A DNA stretch of 64,000 bases from Alphaproteobacteria bacterium (GCA_017475705.1 JAFVFB010000005.1:65405-129404); one strand, 5' to 3'. Shown: positions 19,533-29,970, counted from the stretch's first letter. Notes: generated from the letters alone by a model not told the origin. Program-made: numbers and translations.

Positions 19533-22500
19533 CTAATATTTGGCTCGCAATCGTTTCAACATTTGCAGTTCTGGCATATTCATTTCTTTTAGCATATGAG
19601 CTACCACATCTAAGTTCAACCGTGCAATTGAGCGAATGGAATATTTATCCTGGTTTTCAATCCATTTCGGATTATTATAATCTACCCAATGACGTTCCCG
19701 ATAAGCTGGAATAATCTTTCTTGCCGGTTTTTCGATATGGAGCTTACCATCATAAGCCAAATAAGCAAATTTAATAAGTTCTTTATTGCCGGCAAACTCC
19801 TTTATGGAAATTTCACCATTGGCATAGAAAATAATTTCAGTCTTAATTTGACCATTAGCATAATATTCTAATAGGGTGTTATGGTTCTTTTCTTGCATAA
19901 AGGCTGCTGCTAATTTTCCATTTCGATCATAAATTAAGCTTTTTTCTTTTATTTTCACGTTCTCTGACGTTACTTCTTTACCATTCAAAGTTACCTTCTG
20001 TAATTTTTTTTCTGGCCCATATTCCCTTATAAGTATATCTTCTCCCTGTTCTTCGGTTGCTTTAAGCAAATTACCGTTTTTATCATATTCTTCCGTGAAA
20101 AAGCTTAATACGGTATTTTGGGTGGTCGCAGATTTTACTGTGCCATCTGGATAATACACTTTTTCAGAAAAAAGCATGGTGTTGGGTTGGCGCTTAATTT
20201 CGTAGCGTTGATTACCACTGTCATAAAAATCTTCTCTTGATATAAAAGCTAAAACTGCATTATCATCATATGATTTTTCAGTTTTACGTCGTACTTCGCC
20301 AGTTCCAAAGTATTTTTCAATCAATATTTTATCTCTATTATACATTACATCTGTCAAGAGCAATCCATTTTTAGAATATTCTTTGATTTCTTGTGTTCTG
20401 GTCCCTTTTGTTTTAATTGTCTTGCGTAGATTTCCATTGGCATAATATAGTTTTTCAGTTTTAGGCTCAGCATCTTCCTCTGCTTTTGATGGTACGGTTG
20501 AAATTTTTTGTTTTTGCACAACATCTGCCATTTTTTCGATATTTGGTTTTGTAATCGGCCCTATGTTTTGAGCTGCTAATTCTGTCTTCTTTTGATTATC
20601 AGACATCGAAATAAGATCATTTTGCTGTTCCTGTTTATTATTATAGTCTGACAAAGAGTTTTGTACTAATTTATCTAAATCACCTAATTCATCACTATCC
20701 TCAATCATCGGGGCATCTTCGGCTGACAAAACAGGAGGTTCTGGCAAATTTATTTCGGGGGTAGATAAAGTATCCGTCTGCTTGGCAATTTTACGACTGT
20801 CAGGTTGAATATTTATCACTTGTATTTTATCACTAGGCTCATAACCGCAAAGTTTTCCGCCTTTTATCAGGTGGTTATTTTCATATATAACATATTCCCC
20901 TAAAGCCAAATTATACTCTATTACTGTTTCTTGTTCATTGTTGAGGCTTTCTTTTATATTTTCTGCATTATCTTCGTAATAATGAATTATTATTTCTTTT
21001 TGTTCTGCCGGTATTCTCAGGTAGGCTTCTTTTCTTTGGTTTTCTTTAGCGGTTAAGCTAAATTGCAATGTTCCTTTGTCATTATACCGTGCCATCATCT
21101 TTTGCGGTGCATCATCAGCATATGATAAAATTTCTTTTACTTGTCCATTGGGAAAATAACTCCGAGAATTTCCGCTTAATTCTCCTTTATTATAATATAT
21201 TTCTGCAATAACTTGTTTTTCGTTATTATAGACTTTAGTCCAACCCTGTCTTTTTTGATTAAAATATGGAATTAAATATTGTAAATTTTTTTCTTTATCA
21301 TAGACTCGTTCCTCGACTTGTTTTCCTGAACTATAGGCGGCTGGAATTTCCGCTAAAATTTTGTTATCTGCGGCCAAACATAATAGATTATTTTCAGCAT
21401 TCTTGAATGACGCAATATTTTCACATCCTTGTGGTATAGTTAAGGAAAATGTTTGTTGCAGTTTTATTTGGTTTTGATCAATCTGCTCTTGCCATAGATG
21501 GATTTTATCCTTGATATCCAAGCATTGTTGTTCTTGTGTTTGTGCCATAGACAGTAGAGATACCACCTGCCGTTTTGCATTATTTGGAGACATATCTACT
21601 ATCTTGTTATCTTTAAATTGAATATCTTTTTTAATTGGACTATTAATTTTAGCTTGCCCTTGTTTTAATCCATTTTGATAAAAAAATTCTGCAGCGATTT
21701 CTCCTGTTGGGAAAAAGCATGTCATTTTTCCTTCAACTTTTCCTTGCACATATTGTTTACGAAAAGCTATTTCTTTGGTAGGAAAATATCCTTTTGCCTC
21801 ACCATTTTTATTCCCTTCTTGATAGGGTATTTCTGCGGTTATATTGCCTGCAGCATCAAATTTCTGCATTATGCCATGTCTTTGCCCATTTAAATATGGT
21901 GTCAAACGTCTTACCATTCCTGTTTCATCAAAACTGAAAACTGTGGACTGTTCCCCTTGTCTATCTTCTACTTCATATAAAAAATTTTCACGATACGGCA
22001 TACCGCATTTATTGTAGCTAATATCTCCTTCATCTTCATATAATTCGACCAGAGATTGTAGACCTAGATGAATTGTCTTTCCTTGGCAGTCATCCTCTGT
22101 CATTTCTTTGGGAAAATTTAATATCTGGCTATTTTCAATCTCTTTTATTGGCTGTTCTTGAAGATTATAAAAAATTGTTTTACCTTGTTTACCTACAGGG
22201 AAAACGGCTGCTTTTTTACCATTGGGATAGTAGGTAATGATATTTCCATACCTTCTGGTTTGCTGCCAATTATCAGTGCCTAGTGTTTTGATTGGTTCCC
22301 ACGGAATTTCTTGTCTGAGGGTTCCATTAGTGTCATATTTTCTTTCTATTCCTATTTTATTTAATTCATTTATATATTTAGACTGCCCTGCGAGCTTGCC
22401 ATTGGTATAATATTCTTCTGCATAAAATCCTGTATCATCGTCAGCAGCAATAACTTTGCGCATAAGTTTACCATCAGGATAATAATAATTTAGCGTTTTA

Positions 22501-22805
22501 TTGGTTATTTTATTGTTTTTGATGGTTTTTTCGGCAACAACTTTGCCACTCTGGTCAAGTAATTTTTCAATTTTTCCGCCTGGTATCTCTTCCGTTATAA
22601 TTTTAGGGGTAATGCTATTTTCCACTGGATTTTTACTAATGTCATCAGTCTTTGAGTTATTTTGTTCTCGCATCTGATATTGGGCAGTTTTTGCTTTATC
22701 TAATTGATATTTTTCAGATATTGAAGCATTTGTTTGTGTTTCTGCCGCGGCTAGAGCCATTCCGGAAACTGTTAACCCCAAAACATAAATCAATGTCTTT
22801 TTCAT
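19533..22805 (-). CDS. Large secreted MORN-variant repeat protein
   Basis: This 1090-residue protein begins with a signal peptide (MKKTLIYVLGLTVSGMALA). It is built from many MORN_2-like repeats, the short strand-turn-strand units also seen in YwqK-type proteins. Examples are YYPNGKLMRKV, YYTNGKLAGQS, YFPTGEIAAEFFYQNG and YYANGQIKTEI. A less ordered linker rich in Asp, Glu and Gln (about residues 690-790) splits the repeats into two blocks. I choose the ATG at 22805 over the one ten codons earlier because the signal peptide starts there. Function is unknown; such repeats often mediate surface or protein contacts. Confidence 0.78.
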   Translation of the reverse strand: MKKTLIYVLGLTVSGMALAAAETQTNASISEKYQLDKAKTAQYQMREQNNSKTDDISKNPVENSITPKIITEEIPGGKIEKLLDQSGKVVAEKTIKNNKITNKTLNYYYPDGKLMRKVIAADDDTGFYAEEYYTNGKLAGQSKYINELNKIGIERKYDTNGTLRQEIPWEPIKTLGTDNWQQTRRYGNIITYYPNGKKAAVFPVGKQGKTIFYNLQEQPIKEIENSQILNFPKEMTEDDCQGKTIHLGLQSLVELYEDEGDISYNKCGMPYRENFLYEVEDRQGEQSTVFSFDETGMVRRLTPYLNGQRHGIMQKFDAAGNITAEIPYQEGNKNGEAKGYFPTKEIAFRKQYVQGKVEGKMTCFFPTGEIAAEFFYQNGLKQGQAKINSPIKKDIQFKDNKIVDMSPNNAKRQVVSLLSMAQTQEQQCLDIKDKIHLWQEQIDQNQIKLQQTFSLTIPQGCENIASFKNAENNLLCLAADNKILAEIPAAYSSGKQVEERVYDKEKNLQYLIPYFNQKRQGWTKVYNNEKQVIAEIYYNKGELSGNSRSYFPNGQVKEILSYADDAPQKMMARYNDKGTLQFSLTAKENQRKEAYLRIPAEQKEIIIHYYEDNAENIKESLNNEQETVIEYNLALGEYVIYENNHLIKGGKLCGYEPSDKIQVINIQPDSRKIAKQTDTLSTPEINLPEPPVLSAEDAPMIEDSDELGDLDKLVQNSLSDYNNKQEQQNDLISMSDNQKKTELAAQNIGPITKPNIEKMADVVQKQKISTVPSKAEEDAEPKTEKLYYANGNLRKTIKTKGTRTQEIKEYSKNGLLLTDVMYNRDKILIEKYFGTGEVRRKTEKSYDDNAVLAFISREDFYDSGNQRYEIKRQPNTMLFSEKVYYPDGTVKSATTQNTVLSFFTEEYDKNGNLLKATEEQGEDILIREYGPEKKLQKVTLNGKEVTSENVKIKEKSLIYDRNGKLAAAFMQEKNHNTLLEYYANGQIKTEIIFYANGEISIKEFAGNKELIKFAYLAYDGKLHIEKPARKIIPAYRERHWVDYNNPKWIENQDKYSIRSIARLNLDVVAHMLKEMNMPELQMLKRLRAKY

Positions 22806-22907
22806 TATAACACCATAGTTAAATAAGTTACACAATAAACTTTTATTTTTATTTAAGCATGTTTATCTTTTTTTTAAAGCATTATTTCGGAGCTGTGTAT
22901 AGTGACT

Positions 22908-24158
22908 TCAGTCGCTCACATAAGGATTTTCCGCTAAAATTGTTTTGATATAGGCATGGTTTAGCTCTATTGGGGGCATAGTCCCTTTTTTTATAGCGGC
23001 TATCATCACTTCGAATTCCGGCAATTCTGAAACTTTCTTATTTCTAACCGCCTCAATTAATTGTTTGAAATATCTCTCAAACTGAGCAAATTTTTTGATT
23101 TCATCTGCAGAATTTTTTTTACCGCGACCTTGCATATCTGCCTTTAAGGCTTGTATAAATCTCTGTTGATCGTGTTTCGAATTGCTACGACTTATTTTGA
23201 TAGCAATCTGCACGAGTTCTTTTTGTACATCCACTATTTTTTGATGATACACCATATGATGCTGTGCTACTGTTGCTGCAAATTCTGTGTATGCAACGGG
23301 AACATGCAGTCGCTTGCCAATTTCTTTAATAATTGCCACACCATAAGCATCATGCCGATGATGTGATGGCCAACATTGAGGATCGGTCTTTATCTTTCCT
23401 ATATCGTGCAATAACACAGCATAATTTACCAATGGGTCATCACTTGATGCCGCTTGTAAGGCTAATAGAGTGTGGGCGCCACTATTTCCTTCAGGATGAA
23501 AATCTAAACGCTCCGGAATGGAAAACATTTCTTCCATTTCTGGCAAAATAACTTTTAATGCACCGCAACAACGCATTGCTTCTATAAATATATGAAAGTT
23601 ATTTGTATTCAATGCTTTGTAAAATTCCTGCCAAATTCTATCCTTACTTAAGTACTGTAGTTCTCCTTGTTCAACCATCTTTTTGCTTAAGGTCATTGTT
23701 TCAGGGGCTATAGCGAAATTTAGCTGTGCTGCAAAACGGCACATACGTAGAATCCGCAGTGGATCTTCCACAAAATGTTCTGATACGTGCCGTAAAATAT
23801 GATGCTTAATATCTTCTCGCCCATGGTGATAGTCTATAATTTCTCCGGTTGATATATTTTCATAAAGTGCATTACAGGTAAAATCCCGACGTAATGCGTC
23901 TTCTTCTAGTGTAATGTCGGGGGAAAAAATAAAGTTAAAATTTTTATGACCGGCACCAATTTTTATTTCTTTTCTAGCTAAAGCATATTCCTCCCCTGTT
24001 TTAGGATGTAAGAAAACTGGAAATTTTTTTCCGACTTTTTTGTAACCTTGTTGGAGCATTTCTTCTTCTGTGCCCCCCACGACAACAAAGTCCTTATCAC
24101 GCCCCGGCCGACCCAAAAATTTATCTCGAAGTGCACCACCTACCAGATATATCTGCAT
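22908..24158 (-). CDS. cca: CCA tRNA nucleotidyltransferase with HD domain
   Basis: This enzyme builds and repairs the 3' CCA end of tRNAs. Class II nucleotidyltransferase motifs lie at the N-terminus: YLVGGALRDKFLGRPGRDKDF, then LRRDFTCNALYEN, then EDPLRILRMCRFAAQL. An HD phosphohydrolase domain follows near residues 225-330 (LLHDIGKIKTD), as in the multifunctional E. coli type. Its 416 residues match that type. GGAG precedes the ATG. It is divergent from the tRNA-Lys gene at 24296. Confidence 0.94.
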   Translation of the reverse strand: MQIYLVGGALRDKFLGRPGRDKDFVVVGGTEEEMLQQGYKKVGKKFPVFLHPKTGEEYALARKEIKIGAGHKNFNFIFSPDITLEEDALRRDFTCNALYENISTGEIIDYHHGREDIKHHILRHVSEHFVEDPLRILRMCRFAAQLNFAIAPETMTLSKKMVEQGELQYLSKDRIWQEFYKALNTNNFHIFIEAMRCCGALKVILPEMEEMFSIPERLDFHPEGNSGAHTLLALQAASSDDPLVNYAVLLHDIGKIKTDPQCWPSHHRHDAYGVAIIKEIGKRLHVPVAYTEFAATVAQHHMVYHQKIVDVQKELVQIAIKISRSNSKHDQQRFIQALKADMQGRGKKNSADEIKKFAQFERYFKQLIEAVRNKKVSELPEFEVMIAAIKKGTMPPIELNHAYIKTILAENPYVSD

Positions 24159-24249
24159 TTTTTCTCCTTTGCTTCTCCATATAATTTACGCCAACCTTTT
24201 TTGCAAGAGGAAATTTTTTCACAAAAAGCTAATAAAATAAAAAAAACTA

Positions 24250-24277
24250 TTGCAAAAAAAAATCTTTTCGTTATATT
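24250..24277 (+). promoter_or_regulatory. Candidate promoter of the tRNA gene
   Basis: TTGCAA (24250-24255) and TATATT (24272-24277) are 16 bases apart. The expected start of transcription falls a few bases before the tRNA. Confidence 0.45.
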
Positions 24278-24295
24278 TGCTGATGTTTTGGTTAT

Positions 24296-24372
24296 GGGTG
24301 CGTAGCTCAGTTGGCTAGAGCAACTGACTCTTAATCAGTGGGTCCAGGGTTCGAATCCCTGCGCGCCTACCA
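24296..24372 (+). tRNA. tRNA-Lys (CTT)
   Basis: A complete 77-base cloverleaf is visible. The acceptor stem is GGGTGCG with CGCGCCT, the D arm holds AGTTGGCTAGA, and the anticodon stem-loop is ACTGA-CTCTTAA-TCAGT with anticodon CTT. The T arm is CAGGG-TTCGAAT-CCCTG. The 3' CCA is encoded. A perfect 14-bp terminator hairpin follows. It lies next to cca, divergently. Confidence 0.97.
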
Positions 24373-24390
24373 ATATTAAGCTTTTATATT

Positions 24391-24425
24391 AAACCCCATT
24401 CTCTGGTGAGAGAATGGGGTTTTGT
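24391..24425 (+). terminator. Terminator of tRNA-Lys
   Basis: A perfect 14-bp stem (24391-24404 with 24409-24422, GGTG loop) ends in TTTTGTTT. It also lies directly after the stop of the leftward gene at 24426 and may act in both directions. Confidence 0.85.
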
Positions 24426-25130
24426 TTAGTCGTCAAGGTTAAAAAGTTCCCTCATTAGCCTGTTCCTGTATCCACACAGCTGGATGTCTCTTACTAAATC
24501 CTCTGCAGAATGCCAGGTCTCATAAGGCCATTTACAAATTTTCCTACCGTCTGGTAATTTGAAACTTGTCTTTTTTTCTTTAACGATTACATCATCAGGA
24601 TACAACCGACACACCCCATTTTTTTTGATAATGATGCCAAAAGATATTTCTTTGAAATCTTTATGGGGGCGTTCGACTTCCCAATAGAAGGCCTCATGGT
24701 CATCTGTTGCAAAAAGAGAAAACATCTTTTCCAATTTATAGAAATATGTTTTTACTTCTCCGTTACCATAGCCATGAATTAGCCCTGGTGAAGCATAGTA
24801 GCATTCATCCATCTGTAAATCGATGCGCTTACCATCACTTTGTGCTAGGAAAAATTTGTCATCCTTCATCATAATTGCGTAAGCTGCATTATCTTCAACT
24901 TGCGCATCAAAAACGACATCTGCTGGCGTGGAAGGTATAATCTCCCGATAAACACCATTTTCTTCCTGTAATACACGTACATTTTCACCAGATCTTACAA
25001 CTGATACAATTAAAAAACCGTATCCGCCAGATCCATCTACCATTAGTGTGTCTGTGGGTTCCACATCAGCACTGACAGGACAAGCCATTGATAGTAACAC
25101 AATGCTTGCAATCGCTTTGATCTTTTTCAT
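24426..25130 (-). CDS. Hypothetical secreted protein, 234 residues
   Basis: I recognise no family. A signal peptide is clear (MKKIKAIASIVLLSMACPVSA). The mature protein looks beta-rich, with a run of YGFLIVSVVRSG and repeated strand-like segments. Four Cys in the mature part could form disulphides (MDECYYA, GVCRLYP, RKICKWP, IQLCGYR). It is a single-gene unit ending in the shared hairpin. No ribosome binding site is visible before the ATG. Confidence 0.68.
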   Translation of the reverse strand: MKKIKAIASIVLLSMACPVSADVEPTDTLMVDGSGGYGFLIVSVVRSGENVRVLQEENGVYREIIPSTPADVVFDAQVEDNAAYAIMMKDDKFFLAQSDGKRIDLQMDECYYASPGLIHGYGNGEVKTYFYKLEKMFSLFATDDHEAFYWEVERPHKDFKEISFGIIIKKNGVCRLYPDDVIVKEKKTSFKLPDGRKICKWPYETWHSAEDLVRDIQLCGYRNRLMRELFNLDD

Positions 25131-25209
25131 ATATCTTAATAATTGGTTAGTGATGCTCTTTATATCTCATTCTTTTTATTTGTCAATGATTTTGTCAGTC
25201 TTTATTTTT

Positions 25210-25719
25210 CTAGCGTTCCTTATCCCTCGAATACTGGTAAAAGCTCATTTTTATATTGGTTTGCTCGTCTTTTGAGGCATCTTTATCAGTAACTTTTGCA
25301 GAGCGTTGCAATTTTCTTTGTCTTGCTCTTCTTAATTCTTCTTGTACTTTCTTTCTATATACCTGTGCTTGTTTTTCCTGTTGTTTATTTTTATCTATTT
25401 CAGCTTCTATTTTTGCAACATCTTTTTCTTGCTTTATGATTTCATCTTCGTATTGGGATTGTTTCTGCTGCAATAATGCAATATTTCTTTTGTAATTTTC
25501 ATCTTCAAGCGCATACTGTCGGCGTTCTATATCATTGGGTTTTTTATGCCGTTTTTTGCATTGTCTCCGGTATTCTTTATTTATTTTTTTTAGTTTTTTT
25601 TCTATTTCATTGTGGCGTTTTTGGTGGTGTTTTCTTACTGTTTCTTTTTATTTTTTTTCTTTTTCCAATTGTTTTCTTCTTGCTTTTATTTTCCTTATTT
25701 CATCTGTTAAACTTTCCAG
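25210..25719 (-). pseudogene. Broken charged coiled-coil gene, in-frame TAA
   Basis: One continuous minus-strand frame from about 25719 to 25210 encodes a very basic, Lys/Glu/Gln-rich coiled coil of about 170 residues (LESLTDEIRKIKARRKQLEK and on; end SFYQYSRDKER). A TAA at 25648-25650 interrupts it, and no ATG opens it. The upstream gene at 25707 ends in another frame where this one begins. A single frameshift near 25710 would fuse the two. I read this as the broken C-terminal part of that gene. Function is unknown; long basic coils alone are not diagnostic. Confidence 0.6.
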
Positions 25720-26051
25720 TTTGACTGGTTTGCATCGGCTTTAGCTTGGATTTGTGTCAGAGCGGCTTGTTGCGCTGCTAATTCTTGCTCATCTGCTTGC
25801 TTTTGCAATTTTTTAGCAGCTGCATTGATTTTATCTACACTTTCATTAACGAATTTAGCTATTTTATTAAAAATTTGCACCATTTGTTCTACTGTATAAC
25901 CTCTTGATCTCATGGCATTATATAGTAAAACACCTCTTTGACCAAAATTTTGTTCTATCAAATTCTGAGCTTCTTTTTCCTGTCCATTTTTGAGCATTAT
26001 AGCTATTTTTTTAAATGTTTCGCTGTCAGCTCTCATATTTTCCATTGCCAT
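25707..26051 (-). CDS. Hypothetical helical protein, possibly truncated by frameshift
   Basis: The 114-residue product is helical and Gln/Ala/Lys-rich at its C-terminus. It starts MAMENMRADSETFKK with GAGGAG upstream. A segment AQNLIEQNFGQRGVLLYNAMR is followed by a predicted coil (INAAAKKLQKQADEQELAAQ). It stops where a longer coiled-coil frame carries on one reading frame away. It may therefore be the N-terminal fragment of a 275-residue coiled-coil protein. I recognise no family. Confidence 0.55.
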   Translation of the reverse strand: MAMENMRADSETFKKIAIMLKNGQEKEAQNLIEQNFGQRGVLLYNAMRSRGYTVEQMVQIFNKIAKFVNESVDKINAAAKKLQKQADEQELAAQQAALTQIQAKADANQSNWKV

Positions 26052-26127
26052 GGCTATTCTCCTCTGCCATTCTTAATATTATTATGGTACAATATTTTTT
26101 GTGAAGATGCAACACTTTTCCAACACC

Positions 26128-26155
26128 AAAAGACCCTCGAAAAGTTTCGAGGGTC
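26128..26155 (-). terminator. Terminator of clpB
   Basis: A perfect 11-bp stem (GACCCTCGAAA and its complement, 26132-26142 with 26145-26155) is followed on the minus strand by TTTTGGTG. It lies 23 bases after the clpB stop. Confidence 0.75.
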
Positions 26156-26177
26156 ACACGCTCTAAATAATATACCT

Positions 26178-28739
26178 CTAATGACTGAATATCAGACCTT
26201 CTGGGCTGCCATCTACCTTAATTTCCGTATTATCATCAACATCACCGGCCAACAAAGCATATGCTAACTTATTTTCCAATTCTCGTTTTAATAACCGCTT
26301 CAATGGGCGTGCTCCGTATATGTTATCATAGCCATTTTCCACCACCCATGACATGGCGTTCGGTGTCAGTTTGAGGCTGATATTTCTATCTTTTAACCTA
26401 TTTCCAATGTTATTAATGGCTAGTGCGGCTATTTCTCTGATATTATCTTTCGTTAGCTTTCTAAAGACAACAATATCATCTATTCGGTTAATAAACTCCG
26501 GACGGAAGGCTTGTTTTAATGCTGCTAATACCTTTTCTTCTTGCTGCTTTTCATCTAACTTATTGTCAATTAGATACTCTGCTCCCAAATTTGATGTCAT
26601 AATAATGATGGTATTTTTGAAGTCGACAGTTCTTCCTTTACTATCAGTTAGACGACCATCATCTAGCACTTGTAGTAAAATATTGAAAATATCAGGATGG
26701 GCCTTTTCAACCTCATCAAACAATATGACCTGATATGGTCTCCGACGGACACTTTCTGTTAAAATTCCGCCCTCGTCATATCCGACATATCCTGGAGGAG
26801 AACCAATTAAGCGCGCTACAGAATGTTTTTCCATATATTCAGACATATCAACTCGCAACAGTGCATTTTCATCATTAAATAAAAACTCTGCTAAACTTTT
26901 ACTTAACTCTGTTTTCCCGACGCCTGTTGGACCTAGAAACATGAATGAACCAATGGGCTGATTAGGATTTGATATTCCTGAGCGTGAACGACGCACAGCA
27001 TTTGCGACGACTGTTACTGCTTCGTCTTGCCCTACTACTCTTTTTTTCAAATGCTCTTCTAAATGTAGTAATTTCTCTTTTTCTGAAGATAGCATCTTGT
27101 CGGTCGGTATTCCAGTCCATTTTGAGACGACTTTGGCTATATCTTCGGGTTGGACAGTCTGTTGTTCTGTTTTTTTAGTGTTTTTTTCCAGTGCTGTGAG
27201 TTCTGCGGATAAATTAGGAATAATATCATACTGCAGTTCCCCTGCCCGTTCATATAGTCCGTTTCTTTCTGCAATCTGGACTTCATTTCTGGCCTTATCC
27301 AGTTTATCTTTAATCTCCGTCATTTTTTGCAGATTTTGTTTTTCTTGATTCCACTTTTCCTGCAAATTTCTTGACTGCTCCTCATCATCACACAATTCTT
27401 TTTCTAATGCCTGTAACCGAGCCAACGAGTTTTCATCTTTTTCCTTTTTTAAGGCCTCTTTTTCTATTTTTAATTGTAATATTTTTCTATCCAAACTATC
27501 TAACTCTTCCGGTTTAGAATCGACATTCATGCGTAGCGATGATGCTGCTTCATCCATTAAATCTATTGCTTTATCCGGCATATATCTATCTGCAATATAG
27601 CGGTTAGCTAATGTTGCAGCAGCAATGAGTGCAGAATCGGCAATTCTGACACCATGATGCAACTCAAATTTTTCCTTAATACCACGCAATATTGTTACTG
27701 TGTCTTCTACATTTGGTTCTTCAACATACACAGGCTGAAAACGACGCGCCAATGCTGCATCTTTTTCTACATATTTTTTATATTCATTCAGGGTCGTTGC
27801 GCCAACGCAATGTAGTTCCCCTCTTGCTAATGCTGGTTTTAACAAATTTGATGCGTCCATAGAGCCTTCATTAGCACCGGCGCCAACAATCGTATGCATT
27901 TCATCAATGAATAAGATAATCTGCCCTGCGGCCTCTTCCACTTCTTTCAAAACTGATTTTAAGCGTTCCTCAAATTCTCCCCTAAACTTTGCTCCGGCAA
28001 TTAACGCTCCCATATCTAGGGCTAGTAATCTCTTATGTTTCAGACTCTCTGGTACATCATTATTAACTATGCGCATTGCCAGGCCTTCCACTATTGCTGT
28101 TTTTCCCACTCCAGGTTCACCGATTAACACTGGGTTATTTTTGGTACGCCGGGATAAAACCTGAATCGTGCGGCGAATTTCTCCATCTCTGCCAATTACC
28201 GGATCGAGTTTACCTTCTTTGGCGCGCGCTGTTAAATCCGTTGTGAATTTTTTCAGACTTTCAAAAGTGTCTTCTGCTGTTTCAGAATCGGCTAGTCTCC
28301 CTTTACGATAGTTTTGGACAGCCTGATTTAATTTAAGCGGATTTACACCCACATTTTTTAGTATTTCTGTAGCTTTATTTCCAGCACTTTGTGCTAATAC
28401 CTGTAAAAGTCGTTCTAATGTAACATATTTATCGTTATTTTTTTCAGCGAAACTTTCTGCCTCAAGTAAAATTCTATTATAGTCTTGAGAAATGGAACTT
28501 TGGACATTTTCTCCGCTCACTGAAGGAATCTTATTTATTTCTTCTAATGTTTTTTGCTTTAGTGCCAATAAATTACCACCACTCTCCGCAATCAATCTCT
28601 CAAGAGCTGGTTCTTTCATCTCTATCATAACAGCCAATAAATGTAACGGCGTCACAAACTGATGACCGGCTTTTATTGCCATATCTATTGATTTTTTAAC
28701 CGCTTCCTGCGATTTGATTGTATATTTTTCCATATTCAT
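26178..28739 (-). CDS. clpB: Disaggregase ClpB
   Basis: ClpB is the hexameric AAA+ chaperone that pulls apart protein aggregates with DnaK. The protein has 853 residues, normal for the family. In order it shows the Clp N domain ([14 protein letters not shown]), AAA1 (GEPGVGKTA), the coiled-coil middle domain (about residues 400-520), and AAA2 ([10 protein letters not shown], ending in [12 protein letters not shown]). The start at 28739 is chosen because AAGGAG lies upstream; a longer frame starting 17 codons earlier lacks support. A TATAAT-like box lies at 28810-28815, but no clear sigma-32 promoter is seen. Confidence 0.96.
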   Translation of the reverse strand: MNMEKYTIKSQEAVKKSIDMAIKAGHQFVTPLHLLAVMIEMKEPALERLIAESGGNLLALKQKTLEEINKIPSVSGENVQSSISQDYNRILLEAESFAEKNNDKYVTLERLLQVLAQSAGNKATEILKNVGVNPLKLNQAVQNYRKGRLADSETAEDTFESLKKFTTDLTARAKEGKLDPVIGRDGEIRRTIQVLSRRTKNNPVLIGEPGVGKTAIVEGLAMRIVNNDVPESLKHKRLLALDMGALIAGAKFRGEFEERLKSVLKEVEEAAGQIILFIDEMHTIVGAGANEGSMDASNLLKPALARGELHCVGATTLNEYKKYVEKDAALARRFQPVYVEEPNVEDTVTILRGIKEKFELHHGVRIADSALIAAATLANRYIADRYMPDKAIDLMDEAASSLRMNVDSKPEELDSLDRKILQLKIEKEALKKEKDENSLARLQALEKELCDDEEQSRNLQEKWNQEKQNLQKMTEIKDKLDKARNEVQIAERNGLYERAGELQYDIIPNLSAELTALEKNTKKTEQQTVQPEDIAKVVSKWTGIPTDKMLSSEKEKLLHLEEHLKKRVVGQDEAVTVVANAVRRSRSGISNPNQPIGSFMFLGPTGVGKTELSKSLAEFLFNDENALLRVDMSEYMEKHSVARLIGSPPGYVGYDEGGILTESVRRRPYQVILFDEVEKAHPDIFNILLQVLDDGRLTDSKGRTVDFKNTIIIMTSNLGAEYLIDNKLDEKQQEEKVLAALKQAFRPEFINRIDDIVVFRKLTKDNIREIAALAINNIGNRLKDRNISLKLTPNAMSWVVENGYDNIYGARPLKRLLKRELENKLAYALLAGDVDDNTEIKVDGSPEGLIFSH

Positions 28740-28879
28740 CTTTTTTCTCCTTATATTTTTTATGTAGTAAGGAGATAGGGATAAAATCAAGAGTGAAAAA
28801 AAATATTTTATTATAGCTGCAAGTTATTTTCCATGACTCTATTATAAGCATTTACTATAATAAAGGAATAAGATTAAAG

Positions 28880-29104
28880 CTAATAATGCGGTGGAGGTGT
28901 CTCTTCATCCAATGGTTTCACAACATTCTGGGCGTTTCGCAGGGCTTCTATTAGATAGTGGTTCTGTTTTTGAAGAAAGGTAATATCTTTTCCTTGTTTA
29001 ATAATCACTTCATTTAAGTCCTCGACTGTCCTTTCTAGGTTAGACAGTGCCATTTCTATTTCTATAAATCTTTGTTCTGAAGCAATAGCCATCATTGTCC
29101 CCAT
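28880..29104 (-). CDS. slyX: SlyX family protein
   Basis: This short coiled-coil protein of 74 residues ends in the SlyX hallmark TPPPHY. The heptad-like core (ERTVEDLNEVIIKQGKDITF) fits the family. Function of SlyX is poorly known. It directly abuts the merR-like gene: its ATG lies immediately after that gene's stop, so the two are translationally linked. Confidence 0.75.
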   Translation of the reverse strand: MGTMMAIASEQRFIEIEMALSNLERTVEDLNEVIIKQGKDITFLQKQNHYLIEALRNAQNVVKPLDEETPPPHY

Positions 29105-29503
29105 TTAATTTTCTGCTAAAGCCAGTAATTCGCTTTTAACTTCAGATAAATTTGCTACGGCTTTTTTTATGGTCATAAACATGGCATTGTCACTTGCTTC
29201 TGGGACTTCATCTTCAAAGAAATCTTTTTGGATTTCTGTTCCTAGGATATCCTTCAGGGTGCGATTTTTAAATAACTTTTGTACACCCTCTATGGTGTAA
29301 CGCCGATTATACAATAGTTCTTTAATCAAAGCTAATAATTCTACATCATCTGGACGATAATAGCGTCTAGCACTTTTGGTTTTCATTGGTTTTATTTGTG
29401 AAAATTTGGTTTCCCAGAAGCGTAAAACATGTGGGGCAACACCTAAATCTTCAGTGACTTCTGCTATACTTCTAAATGCCGATTTTGATTTATTAATACT
29501 CAT
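29105..29503 (-). CDS. MerR-family transcriptional regulator
   Basis: The N-terminal winged helix reads [20 protein letters not shown], then [10 protein letters not shown] and [19 protein letters not shown], the classical MerR DNA-binding region. The C-terminal part is a short helical tail without an obvious ligand domain. At 132 residues it matches the small MerR-like regulator that follows ihfA in many Alphaproteobacteria. The target is unknown. Confidence 0.9.
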   Translation of the reverse strand: MSINKSKSAFRSIAEVTEDLGVAPHVLRFWETKFSQIKPMKTKSARRYYRPDDVELLALIKELLYNRRYTIEGVQKLFKNRTLKDILGTEIQKDFFEDEVPEASDNAMFMTIKKAVANLSEVKSELLALAEN

Positions 29504-29522
29504 ATTCTCTTACCTTAAATAC

Positions 29523-29557
29523 AAAAGAGCAGTTAAGACATATCTAACTGCCCTTTT
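29523..29557 (-). terminator. Terminator hairpin after ihfA
   Basis: A 13-bp stem with one mismatch (29523-29535 with 29545-29557, 9-base loop) lies between the ihfA stop and the merR-like start. On the minus strand it ends in CTTTTGTATTT. It may partly uncouple the downstream merR-slyX pair. Confidence 0.6.
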
Positions 29558-29583
29558 GAACTGTTCGTCTCTAATGTAAAATA

Positions 29584-29871
29584 CTATTTCTTATTAACAG
29601 CTTTTTTTAGAGTTTGTGACGGGCGGAAAGATATCACTGTCCTTGGCGTAATTGCAGCTTCTATTCCTGTCTTAGGGTTACGGCCAACACGCGCATTTTT
29701 CTTTTTCAACCAGAATGAACCAAATGTCGAAATTTTGACATCTCTTCCAGCTACAAGCTCTCCTTTGATTTCATCAATCACCATATCTAAAATATCGCCG
29801 GCATCTTTGCGAGATAAACCTATTTCTTCACAAACACTCTCCGCAATATTGGCACGAGTTACAGTTGTCAT
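29584..29871 (-). CDS. ihfA: Integration host factor alpha subunit
   Basis: IHF-alpha is a DNA-bending nucleoid protein that acts as a heterodimer with IHF-beta. The 95 residues show the full HU/IHF fold: an N-terminal helical pair (ANIAESVCEEIGLSRKDAGD), the beta arm with GRNPKTG, and the C-terminal PRTVISFRPSQTLKKAVN. AAAGGTG precedes the ATG. It lies downstream of fabH as usual in Alphaproteobacteria. Confidence 0.93.
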   Translation of the reverse strand: MTTVTRANIAESVCEEIGLSRKDAGDILDMVIDEIKGELVAGRDVKISTFGSFWLKKKNARVGRNPKTGIEAAITPRTVISFRPSQTLKKAVNKK

Positions 29872-29970
29872 TTTACACCTTTCTAAAAAATAATTATTAT
29901 TCTATCTGGCTACTAACATAATATTTTTTACTTGCTATGCAATAATTTATCTTAAATTATGCAGATGAAT

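Noticed and set aside
28740-28879. Sigma-32 heat-shock promoter before clpB
   Set aside because: CTTG-like and CCTAT-like pieces are present but at the wrong spacing.
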